A stretch of 64,000 nt of DNA, taken from Bradyrhizobium sp. KBS0727 (lineage in GTDB: Bacteria > Pseudomonadota > Alphaproteobacteria > Rhizobiales > Xanthobacteraceae). The notes under the pieces are model-generated. The model was not told the origin of the DNA. It did no database searches and was given only the letters and a program-made list of their open reading frames with translations. This document shows positions 54,938-62,815 of the stretch, piece by piece; the stretch's first letter is position 1, and each line of letters opens with the position of its first letter. The translations under genes and the position numbers were made by a program. The DNA is taken from contig NZ_CP042176.1 of the NCBI RefSeq assembly GCF_005937885.2, forward strand, positions 3,033,501 to 3,097,500, given 5' to 3'.

Positions 54938-56426
54938 CAAGGTCAAGCGTCAGCATGACCAGGGCCGGCTCACCGTTCGCGAGCGCATCGACAAACTGGT
55001 CGATCAAAAAAGCTTCCACGAGGTCGGTGCGGTCGCCGGCATCGGCGAATACGACGAAAACAACGAACTCAAGCATCTGACGCCGGCAAATTGCGTGTTC
55101 GGCCGCGGCAAGATCGATGGCCGGACCGTGGTGGTGGTCGGCGACGATTTCACCGTGCGCGGCGGCTCGGCCGATGCCTCGATCTCGACCAAGCCGCTGA
55201 TGGCCGAGGAGATGGCGCATGACTTTCGCCTGCCGATCATCCGCGTGATCGAAGGTTCCGGCGGCGGCGGTTCGGTGAAGACCATCGAAACCCGCGGGGC
55301 CGCCAATCTGCCGGGCGGGGTCGGCGGCACGCGTGCGTACTGGTTCACGACGGCGAACATGGCGCGTGTGCCGGTGGTCGGTCTTGGCCTCGGTTCGGTC
55401 GCAGGCCTCGGCGCCGCGCGGCTGGCGGCCAGTCATTACTCGATCATGACCAGGAATTCCGCGATGTTCGTTGCCGGGCCGCCGGTGGTGAAGCGCCTGG
55501 GTCAGGATCTGACAAAACAGGAACTCGGCGGCGCCGACATCCAGACTCGCGCAGGCGGCGTCGACGATGCCGTCGATACCGAGGAGGAGGCGTTCGAGCG
55601 CGTCCGGCGCTTTCTGTCCTATCTGCCGTCCTCGGTCTTCGAGCTGCCGCCGACCACGCCTTGCAGCGACGATCCGGAACGTGCGGAAGAATCGCTGATG
55701 AAGGCGGTGCCGCGCAACCGCCGCCAGGTCTACAAGATGCGGCCGATCATCGACGCGGTCGTCGACAAGGGCTCGTTCTTCGAGGTGAATACCAATTTCG
55801 GCCGTCCGGTAATCACGGGGCTTGCGCGCCTGGAAGGTCGCGCGGTGCTGCTGCTGGCGAGCGATCCCTTTCATTACGGCGGCTCGTGGACGGCAGACGC
55901 CTGCGACAAGGTGATCCGCTGGGTCGATTTCGCCGAGACCTTCCATCTGCCGGTGGTCTATCTGATGGATTGCCCGGGTTTCATGATCGGGCTCGAGGCC
56001 GAGAAGTCGGCGACCATTCGCCACGGCGTGCGCGCGATGGCCGCCGTCAACCAGAGCACCGTTCCCTGGTGCACCATCATCGTGCGCAACGCGTTTGGCG
56101 TCGCCGGCGTCGTGCACCAACCGGCCAACCGCTATTCGATGCGCTATGCCTGGCCGTCGGCCTATTGGGGCTCGCTGCCGCTGGAAGGCGGCATTGAGGC
56201 CGCCTATCGCGCCGACATCGACGCCGCGGACGATCCGGCGGTGAAGCTGAAGGAGATCGAGGATCGCCTCAACAAGCTGCGTTCGCCGTTCCGCTCAGCT
56301 GAAAAATTCTGGGTCGAGGAAGTGATCGATCCCCGCAGGACGCGCTCGCTGCTGTGCGAATTCGCGCGGCTCGCCGAACCGGTCCGCACGCCGGGACCTT
56401 CGACCAGCATGGCGATCAGGCCGTAA
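54867..56426 (+). CDS. Acyl-CoA carboxylase, carboxyltransferase beta subunit
   Basis: 519 residues, both halves of the crotonase-like carboxyltransferase fold (PccB/MccB family). VRERIDKLVDQKSFHEVGAVAG and IRVIEGSGGGGSVKTIETRGAANLPGG lie in the N-half; LASDPFHYGGSWTADACDKVIRWVDFAETFHLPVVYLMDCPGFMIG in the C-half. It transfers carboxyl from biotin on the nearby carrier to an acyl-CoA; which acyl-CoA is not clear. GGACGGAGG precedes ATG 54867. The carboxylase subunit is missing here. Confidence 0.92.
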   Translation: MNWKPELDDLARREAFAREMGGVDKVKRQHDQGRLTVRERIDKLVDQKSFHEVGAVAGIGEYDENNELKHLTPANCVFGRGKIDGRTVVVVGDDFTVRGGSADASISTKPLMAEEMAHDFRLPIIRVIEGSGGGGSVKTIETRGAANLPGGVGGTRAYWFTTANMARVPVVGLGLGSVAGLGAARLAASHYSIMTRNSAMFVAGPPVVKRLGQDLTKQELGGADIQTRAGGVDDAVDTEEEAFERVRRFLSYLPSSVFELPPTTPCSDDPERAEESLMKAVPRNRRQVYKMRPIIDAVVDKGSFFEVNTNFGRPVITGLARLEGRAVLLLASDPFHYGGSWTADACDKVIRWVDFAETFHLPVVYLMDCPGFMIGLEAEKSATIRHGVRAMAAVNQSTVPWCTIIVRNAFGVAGVVHQPANRYSMRYAWPSAYWGSLPLEGGIEAAYRADIDAADDPAVKLKEIEDRLNKLRSPFRSAEKFWVEEVIDPRRTRSLLCEFARLAEPVRTPGPSTSMAIRP

Positions 56427-56431
56427 TCAAC

Positions 56432-56512
56432 CGTCATTCCGGGGCGATGCGAAGCATCGAACCCGGAATCTCGAGATTCCGGGTCCGGTCCTGCGGACCA
56501 TCCCGGAATGAC
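56432..56512. repeat. Palindromic repeat, CGTCATTCCGGG family
   Basis: GTCATTCCGGG (56433-56443) and CCCGGAATGAC (56502-56512) enclose CGAACCCGGAATCTCGAGATTCCGGG, a nested perfect palindrome. It lies between the convergent carboxyltransferase and MFS genes. Confidence 0.85.
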
Positions 56513-56526
56513 ATGTTTATATACGC

Positions 56527-57819
56527 TCACGCTGCCGCCGGTTTCGGCGCCGGCACCGGCCGCGAGATCGTAACCGTCAGCAGCGCCGCGACGATGCAGA
56601 GTGCGCCGGCAACGAAGAACGCCGGCAGATAGCTCGCAAGCAACGTCCGCGACAGCCCGGCGCCGAAGGCCGCGGTGCCGGCACCGAGCTGATGGCCCGC
56701 AAAGATCCAGCCGAACACCAGGTTGGCGCGTTCGGGCCCGAACCGCTGCGCAGTGAGCCGCACCGTCGGCGGCACCGTGGCAATCCAGTCCAGCCCGTAG
56801 AACATCGCGAACACCGACAGTCCGTAGAACGAAAAATCGGTGAAGGGCAGGAACAGCAGCGAAAGTCCGCGCAGCCCGTAATACCAGAACAGCAGATAGC
56901 GGTTGTCGTAGCGGTCCGACAGCCAGCCCGAGACGATGGTGCCGAAGAAATCGAAAATGCCCATTGCAGCGAGCAGGCTCGCCGCCTGCACCTGCGGAAT
57001 ACCGTAATCGAGGCACATCGGAATCAGGTGCACCTGGATCAGGCCGTTGGTGCTGGCGCCGCAGATGAAGAATGTCGCAAACAGCACCCAGAACACACTG
57101 GACTTCGAAGCATCGCGCAGCGTGCCGAGTGCCGCCGCCACGATCGGCGCGTTGTTGGGCGGCGGCGCCGGCAGCGGCTCGGTGCCTTGGTCGCCGAACG
57201 GCCGCAGGCCGAGATCGCTCGGCCGGTCGCGCATGATCATGAGCACGGCGAACGCGGCCACGCCCAGCATCACGCAGACCAGTCCCAGCGCGATCCGCCA
57301 GCCATAATGATCGGTCAGTGTCGCCAGCAACGGCAGGAACGCCAGTTGCCCGGTCGCGACGCTGGCGGTGAGAATGCCGACGACAAGGCCACGCCGCGCC
57401 ACAAACCAGCGCGCGGCGATCGTGGCGCCCAGCACCAAAGCGGTCATGCCGGTACCGATGCCGATTACCACGCCCCACAGCAGCATCAGGTGCCAAACCT
57501 TGGTCATGGCCAGCGATGCGATGAGGCCGGATACCACGACCAGCAAGGCCGATAAGGTGACGTTGCGAAGGCCGTAGCGGTTCAGCAGCGCCGCGGCGAA
57601 CGGGGCCATCAGTCCGAACAGGATGAAGCGGATCGACAGCGCGGAGGAAATCTCCGCGGTGGTCCAGCCGAATTCCTTCTGCAGCGGCACGATGAACACG
57701 CCGGGCGCGCCGACGGTGCCCGCGGTGATCAGGGCGGTGAGGAAGGTCACGGCCACCATCGCCCAGCCGTAATGGATATTGCGGCGGGCGAGGGCGGCTG
57801 ACAGCCAGTTCGAGATCAT
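56527..57819 (-). CDS. Major facilitator superfamily transporter
   Basis: 430 residues, twelve hydrophobic segments. VTFLTALITAGTVGAPGVFIVPLQKEFGW is the first helix. The loop RFILFGLMAPFAAALLNRYGLR resembles the MFS motif A region, and SGWLSDRYDNR is its second copy. The pattern fits the monocarboxylate/oxalate-formate-type MFS group. Its place next to the acyl-CoA carboxylase suggests uptake of a carboxylic acid, but this is inference. Confidence 0.9.
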   Translation of the reverse strand: MISNWLSAALARRNIHYGWAMVAVTFLTALITAGTVGAPGVFIVPLQKEFGWTTAEISSALSIRFILFGLMAPFAAALLNRYGLRNVTLSALLVVVSGLIASLAMTKVWHLMLLWGVVIGIGTGMTALVLGATIAARWFVARRGLVVGILTASVATGQLAFLPLLATLTDHYGWRIALGLVCVMLGVAAFAVLMIMRDRPSDLGLRPFGDQGTEPLPAPPPNNAPIVAAALGTLRDASKSSVFWVLFATFFICGASTNGLIQVHLIPMCLDYGIPQVQAASLLAAMGIFDFFGTIVSGWLSDRYDNRYLLFWYYGLRGLSLLFLPFTDFSFYGLSVFAMFYGLDWIATVPPTVRLTAQRFGPERANLVFGWIFAGHQLGAGTAAFGAGLSRTLLASYLPAFFVAGALCIVAALLTVTISRPVPAPKPAAA

Positions 57820-58038
57820 TGAGCCTCAGTGGGTTCGCAGGAAGTTTTTATCCGGAAGTTGTCTTGGCGGTTTCTTGGCAGCTTTCCGGGAAGGTATCTT
57901 CGAGATTTGCTTGGGATTTTCTTGGTAATTCTTGCTGATTTGCCTGATCTGTACATCATGCCGCAAGATCGGTTTGGCCGAAATGCCAAACTTCCCTCAT
58001 TTCCGGACATGCAGGTTTCAGGACATGCAGGGCGGACG
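57820..58038. other. 219-base gap between MFS and thiolase genes
   Basis: AT-richer than the surroundings, with several TTTCTTGG-like words on the plus strand and a direct repeat of GGACATGCAGG around 58007-58030. It must hold the minus-strand MFS promoter. No gene is seen. Confidence 0.4.
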
Positions 58039-59235
58039 TCAGCGAATGATCCGCTCCACCGCGATCGCCGTAGCCTCGCCCCCGCCGATGCAAAGTGCGG
58101 CGACGCCGCGTTTCAGGTTCTGCGCTTCCAGCGCATGCAGCAGCGTCACGATCAGGCGGGCACCGGTGGCGCCGATGGGGTGGCCAAGCGCACAGGCGCC
58201 GCCATTGACGTTGAGCTTTTCCCTGGGAATGCCGAGGTCGCGCTGCGCCGCCATCGCCACCACCGCAAAGGCCTCGTTGATCTCGAACAGGTCGACGTCG
58301 CCGACGCTCCAGCCGACCTTGTCCAAGAGCTTGCGAATCGCCGGGATCGGCGCGGTCGTGAACCACTGCGGCTCCTGGCTGTGGGTGGCGTGGCCCTTGA
58401 TTTCGGCCAATGCCGGCAGGCCCTCGCGATCGACCAGCGAGCGCTTGGCCAGGACGAGCGCCGCGGCGCCATCGGCGTTGGCGGAGGAGGCCGCCGGCGT
58501 GATCGTGCCGTTGGCGCGGAATGCTGCCTTCAATCCGGGTATCTTGGCGGGATCGACCTTCAGCGGATGCTCGTCATTGGCGACGATGCGCGGTCCGGCT
58601 TTTTCGGCGAGCGTGATCGGTGCGATCTCGACGCGGAACGCGCCGCCCTCGACCGCCTTGCGCGCCCGGGTCAGCGTTTCGATCGCGTAGGCGTCCTGGT
58701 CCGCGCGGGTGAACTGATAAGCCTCCGCAGTGGCCTCGCCGAAATCGCCCATCGAGCGGCCGGTCTCATAGGCGTCTTCCAGACCGTCCATCATCATGTG
58801 GTCGATGATACGGTCATGTCCTGCGCGATAGCCCGACCGGGCCTTGGCGAGCAGATAGGGCGCGTTCGACATGCTCTCCATGCCGCCCGACAGCACGATG
58901 TCGGCCGAACCCGCGTTGATGATGTCGTGGGCCAGCATCGTCGCCTTCATGCCGGAGCCGCAGACCTTGTTGATGGTGGTGGCGCCGGTGGCATCCGGCA
59001 ATTTGGCGCCACGCGCCGCCTGGCGGGCCGGCGCCTGGCCCTGTCCGGCCGGCAGCACGTTGCCCATGAACACCTCGTCGATTCGCTCCGGCGGCAGTTT
59101 GGCCCGCTCCAGCGCGGCGCCGATGACGTGGGAACCGAGCTTGTGGGCGCTGAGCGGCGCGAGGTCGCCCATGAAGCGGCCCAGCGGCGTGCGGGCGGCG
59201 GAAAGGATGACGACGGGATCGGAAGCTGCGGTCAT
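58039..59235 (-). CDS. Acetyl-CoA C-acyltransferase (thiolase)
   Basis: 398 residues, a canonical thiolase. Cys92 lies in NKVCGSGMKA, His in GHPIGATGARL and the second Cys in AALCIGGGEATA, all three catalytic blocks intact. ATG 59235 has AAGGGAG upstream and is preferred to the longer frame. A 14-bp motif at 59266, repeated before the thioesterase gene, suggests shared control by the TetR regulator encoded at 61 kb. It probably acts in acyl-CoA degradation or acetoacetyl-CoA metabolism. Confidence 0.93.
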   Translation of the reverse strand: MTAASDPVVILSAARTPLGRFMGDLAPLSAHKLGSHVIGAALERAKLPPERIDEVFMGNVLPAGQGQAPARQAARGAKLPDATGATTINKVCGSGMKATMLAHDIINAGSADIVLSGGMESMSNAPYLLAKARSGYRAGHDRIIDHMMMDGLEDAYETGRSMGDFGEATAEAYQFTRADQDAYAIETLTRARKAVEGGAFRVEIAPITLAEKAGPRIVANDEHPLKVDPAKIPGLKAAFRANGTITPAASSANADGAAALVLAKRSLVDREGLPALAEIKGHATHSQEPQWFTTAPIPAIRKLLDKVGWSVGDVDLFEINEAFAVVAMAAQRDLGIPREKLNVNGGACALGHPIGATGARLIVTLLHALEAQNLKRGVAALCIGGGEATAIAVERIIR

Positions 59236-59265
59236 GGCTGATCTCCCTTGGAGGCGGACAATTAG

Positions 59266-59279
59266 ATTATGATCATCAT
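59266..59279. promoter_or_regulatory. Candidate TetR operator upstream of thiolase
   Basis: ATTATGATCATCAT, 13 of 14 bases shared with the site at 60363. It lies 31 bases upstream of the thiolase ATG in an AT-rich island that includes the palindrome ATGATCAT. Confidence 0.6.
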
Positions 59280-59358
59280 ATGATGCGCTGCAAAAAATGC
59301 AACGGGACGATCCGTAAATTGTTGTGAGATGGGCAGGCTCGCGAAGCGAGTTGTACTT

Positions 59359-59468
59359 GTCATCATCCGCGAAAGCGGATGATCCAGTAATCACCGGCGG
59401 TTACTGGATGCCCCGCTGGAGCCTGTCATCGGGCTCGCCAAAGGCGAGACCCGGCGGCGGGGCATGAC
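59359..59468. repeat. Palindromic repeat with CATCCGCGAAAGCGGATG hairpin
   Basis: A compound repeat: CATCCGCGAAAGCGGATG hairpin, ATCCAGTAA / TTACTGGAT hairpin, and GTCATCGGGCTCGCC..GGCGAGACCCGG, ending GGGGCATGAC. It separates the thiolase promoter from the enoyl-CoA hydratase stop. Confidence 0.75.
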
Positions 59469-59478
59469 GACATTACGC

Positions 59479-60249
59479 CTACCGTTTGCGGTCCAGAAAT
59501 CCCTGCATCAGCCGCTGCGGCTCGCCGGTCAGATAGGACTGCCCGAACACGCCGACGCTCAGGTTGACGGATTCCGTCAGCGGCAGCTCTTCCCACTGCC
59601 GCAGCAGCGCCTTCTGCGAGCGCAGCGCTTGCGGGCCGCATTCGAGCAGTGCCTTGACCGTGTGTTCGACCGCGGCGTCGAGGCCGCCTTGCTTGGCGAC
59701 GACGTCGACCAGGCCCCAGGCGAGCGCGGTCGGTGCGTCGATATTCTCCGCCGTCATCACCAGCCAGCGGGCGCGGCCCCAGCCGATCAGGCGCGGCAGC
59801 AAAGCGGCGTGGATCACCGAGGGGATGCCGACGCGTACTTCCGGCATCCCGAACATGGCATCGTGCGCCGCGATCCGGAAATCGCAGGCGGCGGCGACTT
59901 CCAGCCCGCCGCCGAGGCACCAGCCGGGCAGGCGCGCGATCACGGGCGCCGGAAACTGGCGCACGGCTTCGCAGAGGTCGCGCAGCCGCGTGATGAAGGC
60001 TTCCGCTGACTTCTGGTCGAGCTTTGCCATTTCCTTGATGTCGGCGCCGCCGATCATGCTCTTTTCGCTCTGGCCGGCCAGGATCACGGCACGGATGTCA
60101 GGGTCCTTGGCGAGCTTCTCGAACCCTTCGCGCACCCCATTGGTGACCGCGGAGGAGAGAATGTTGAGCGAGCCGGCGTTGCAGATCGTCAGGCGAACGA
60201 CGCCTCTGGAGTCGCGATCGACGCCGCAATGGGGATTGAGCATTTCCAT
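59479..60249 (-). CDS. Enoyl-CoA hydratase/isomerase family protein
   Basis: 256 residues from ATG 60249; a start 22 codons upstream or Met at 60243 are possible. SMIGGADIKEM is the oxyanion-hole segment, LGGGLEVAAACDFRIA carries the first catalytic Glu and FGMPEVRVG the second, so hydratase activity is possible. After that the usual GxGGTQRLPR is replaced by IPSVIHAALLPRLIG. It is divergent from the thioesterase gene, with a shared operator-like site between them. Confidence 0.88.
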   Translation of the reverse strand: MEMLNPHCGVDRDSRGVVRLTICNAGSLNILSSAVTNGVREGFEKLAKDPDIRAVILAGQSEKSMIGGADIKEMAKLDQKSAEAFITRLRDLCEAVRQFPAPVIARLPGWCLGGGLEVAAACDFRIAAHDAMFGMPEVRVGIPSVIHAALLPRLIGWGRARWLVMTAENIDAPTALAWGLVDVVAKQGGLDAAVEHTVKALLECGPQALRSQKALLRQWEELPLTESVNLSVGVFGQSYLTGEPQRLMQGFLDRKR

Positions 60250-60362
60250 CTGATTTTTCTCGGGCCTTGTTGGGACGGTTGCCGCCACTTCCCGGACATT
60301 GCGCCGGCTTGTCAAGGGTGGATGGGATGGCGGTGTTGCTAGGTAGTCGCCGCACGTGTAAT

Positions 60363-60376
60363 ATTATGATCGTCAT
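60363..60376. promoter_or_regulatory. Candidate TetR operator between hydratase and thioesterase genes
   Basis: ATTATGATCGTCAT, the second copy of the motif seen at 59266. It lies 14 bases before the thioesterase ATG, overlapping the region of its ribosome site and probable promoter. Confidence 0.6.
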
Positions 60377-60390
60377 TTAAAGGAGCCGTC

Positions 60391-60930
60391 ATGACCGCGA
60401 CCCAACCCGCCGACCTGTTCTCGCTCGAGAAGCGCCGCGAGCGCGTGGTCGACTGGCAGGCGCCGGGACCGGCGGCGAAGGCCGCAGCCGGGATGTCGGG
60501 TTTGGACGCCATGCGTGCGATCCGCGACGGCCTGGTGCCGGAGCCGCCGATGGCCCGGCTGATCGATTTCCGGCTTCGCGTCGCCGAGTCCGGGCGGATC
60601 GTGATGGAACTCGAGCCGCATGAGAGCCTCGAAAATACCATCGGGCTGCTGCACGGCGCGACCGCGGCGGCGCTGCTCGATACCGCCATGGGGTGCGCGA
60701 TCTCGACCATGCTGCCGGCGGGGCAGGGCGCGGTAACGCTCGACCTCAAGCTGACCTATCTGCGACCGCTGTCGGTACGATCAGGCACCATCTCGGCCGA
60801 AGGCAAGGTGATCAAACTCGGCCGCCAGACCAGCTACGCCGAGGGCTTTGTCCGCGACGGTTCCGGGAATCTTGCGGTGCACGCAACCGCGACCTTTTCC
60901 ATGATCGGAGCAGGTGGAAACGCGAAATAG
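60391..60930 (+). CDS. PaaI-family (hotdog) thioesterase
   Basis: 179 residues with a hotdog fold: LLHGATAAALLDTAMGCAISTMLPAGQGAVTLDLKLTYLRPL carries the conserved HG and central helix, and GRQTSYAEGFVRDGSGNLAVHATATFSMI is the C-terminal strand block. It hydrolyses an acyl-CoA. AAAGGAG precedes the ATG. The TetR gene follows 61 bases later on the same strand. Confidence 0.9.
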   Translation: MTATQPADLFSLEKRRERVVDWQAPGPAAKAAAGMSGLDAMRAIRDGLVPEPPMARLIDFRLRVAESGRIVMELEPHESLENTIGLLHGATAAALLDTAMGCAISTMLPAGQGAVTLDLKLTYLRPLSVRSGTISAEGKVIKLGRQTSYAEGFVRDGSGNLAVHATATFSMIGAGGNAK

Positions 60931-60991
60931 ATGCAGCTTTTTCGGCCCACAACTGCTATTATATGACTGGAAACATTCAATAGGACGGCCG

Positions 60992-61612
60992 ATGCGCTAT
61001 TCGAAAGAGCACAAGCAGGAGACCCACGCCCGGATCGTGAAGAAGGCCTCGGTGCGGCTTCGCGAAAAGGGCGCGCATGGCATCGGCGTTGCCGACCTGA
61101 TGAAGGAGGCCGGCCTGACCCATGGCGGCTTCTACGCCCATTTCGATTCCCGCGAGGCGCTGGTGATCGAGGCCTTTGCCTATGCGATGGACCGCTCCAA
61201 CGAGCGCTGGCGCAAGGTCGCCGAACAGACCCCGCCGGAGAAGCGTCTTGCCACCATCGTCGAGAGCTATCTGACGCCCCTTCATCGCGATGACCCCGGT
61301 CATGGCTGCGCGGTGCCGACGCTCGGCGCCGAGATCGCGCGCGAAAGCCCGAAGACGCGAAAAGCCTTTGCCGGCAAGCTGGAACAGATGATCGACATGA
61401 TGGCCGATCAGATCCTCGACGTGCCGCGCAAAACCGCCCGCAAGCAGGCGATGGCGGCGCTGGCCACCATGATGGGAACGCTGGTGCTGTCGCGCATCGC
61501 CGGGACCGGCGAGTTCTCCGACGAGATCCTGGCGTCGGGGCGCGAAGCCGTGCTGGAGCGGGCCGCGGTCGCGAAGCCTGCGGCGAAAAAGGCCCGCGCG
61601 AAGACGCATTGA
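60992..61612 (+). CDS. TetR-family transcriptional regulator
   Basis: 206 residues from ATG 60992. The helix-turn-helix is at about 12-55 (HARIVKKASVRLREKGAHGIGVADLMKEAGLTHGGFYAHFDSREALV). The ligand domain includes DPGHGCAVPTLGAEIARES, and the tail is Lys/Ala-rich. It is downstream of the thioesterase and the natural candidate to bind the ATTATGATC motifs and control the thiolase, hydratase and thioesterase genes, probably in response to an acyl-CoA. Confidence 0.9.
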   Translation: MRYSKEHKQETHARIVKKASVRLREKGAHGIGVADLMKEAGLTHGGFYAHFDSREALVIEAFAYAMDRSNERWRKVAEQTPPEKRLATIVESYLTPLHRDDPGHGCAVPTLGAEIARESPKTRKAFAGKLEQMIDMMADQILDVPRKTARKQAMAALATMMGTLVLSRIAGTGEFSDEILASGREAVLERAAVAKPAAKKARAKTH

Positions 61613-61627
61613 TCCGTAGCGTTTTTC

Positions 61628-61777
61628 CGTCATTGCGAGGAGCGCAAGCGACGACCTGTCCGCCGTAGCTCAACGAGCGAAGGCGGAAGCAATCCAGTCT
61701 TTCTTTGTGGCTATGGATTGCTTCGCGGAGCCTGTCATCGGGCGCGCATTCGCGCGACCCGTTGGCTCGCAATGACG
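61628..61777. repeat. Dispersed palindromic repeat, CGTCATTGCGAG family, copy 4
   Basis: The longest copy, with the same outer arms as copies 1-3. Its right third (GCGGAGCCTGTCATCGGGCG..CTCGCAATGACG) matches copy 1 almost base for base, and its left third matches copy 3, so it combines both sub-types. It lies between the convergent tetR and lysR genes. Confidence 0.85.
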
Positions 61778-61787
61778 GGGTGGACAT

Positions 61788-62714
61788 TCACCGCCCGCTG
61801 AACAACGCCCGCTCGCCTTCCACCGTCTCGTAGATGTAATCCGCGACCGCACGAATTCGTGCCAGATCCTTGCTGTCGGCGTGCATCAAGAGCCAGAACG
61901 TGCGCGAGATCGTGATCTCGTCCGGCAGCACCGGCCGCAATTTGGGATGTGCCGTCGCCATGAAATGCGGCAGCACCGCGATGCCGAAGCCGGCGATGGT
62001 GGCGTTGAGCTGCGCGATCAGGTTGGCGCTTCGGAATTTGGCGGAAATCTTCGGCGAGACCTGCGGCAGGTAATCCAGCTCGGGCGTGAACAGCAGTTCC
62101 TCGATATAGCCGACGAAACGATGCCCGGGCAGGTCGGTACGGTTTTTGATGATGGGCGCGCGATCGAGATAGGCCGGGGCGGCATAGAGCCCGAGGCTGT
62201 AGTCGAGCAGCTTGCGCCCGACGATGCGGCCTTCCTTCGGCATGGTCAGGCTGATTGCGATATCGGCCTCGCGCTTCGACAGGCTGAACAGCCGCGCGGT
62301 GGCGACCAGTTGAAGATCGAGATCGGGATACCGCTCGGTGAATTTCACCAGTCGCGAGGCCAGGAAATGACTGCCAAAACCGTCGGGGGCGCCGATCCGG
62401 ACCGTGCCGGTCAGGTGCGCGCGGGAGCCGCCGACCGCCTCCTGGTTGGCGACAATGGTCGATTCCATCGCCTCCGCACTGTCGGCGACGCGCTGGCCGG
62501 CCTCAGTCAGGAGATAGCCGGTCTTGCGGCGATCAAACAGTTTTGCGCCCAGATGCCGTTCCAACCGGTCGACACGCCGGATCACTGTGGCATGATCGAC
62601 GCCGAGCTGTTTTGCGGCAGCCGAGACCGATCCGCCGCGCACGATAGCGAGCACGAAACGGAAGTCGTCCCAGTCGAGGGTATTGCCTTGGGTCTTGCCG
62701 CCTTGATCCAGCAT
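61788..62714 (-). CDS. LysR-family transcriptional regulator
   Basis: 308 residues from ATG 62714. The helix-turn-helix at about 12-70 (LDWDDFRFVLAIVRGGSVSAAAKQLGVDHATVIRRVDRLERHLGAKLFDRRKTGYLLTEAG) is followed by a LysR substrate-binding domain. It is divergent from mmsA with a 101-base gap, the usual LysR arrangement, so it probably regulates mmsA in response to a valine or propanoate-type metabolite. Confidence 0.92.
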   Translation of the reverse strand: MLDQGGKTQGNTLDWDDFRFVLAIVRGGSVSAAAKQLGVDHATVIRRVDRLERHLGAKLFDRRKTGYLLTEAGQRVADSAEAMESTIVANQEAVGGSRAHLTGTVRIGAPDGFGSHFLASRLVKFTERYPDLDLQLVATARLFSLSKREADIAISLTMPKEGRIVGRKLLDYSLGLYAAPAYLDRAPIIKNRTDLPGHRFVGYIEELLFTPELDYLPQVSPKISAKFRSANLIAQLNATIAGFGIAVLPHFMATAHPKLRPVLPDEITISRTFWLLMHADSKDLARIRAVADYIYETVEGERALFSGR

Positions 62715-62815
62715 TTCCGCACATCTATGGTGCAATTTATCGGACTTGTATCCTAGGAAATGCAGGTCAAAAAGGGTCCCAAAGCGATCCAATCCGGAAT
62801 CCAGGGAGGATTTTC

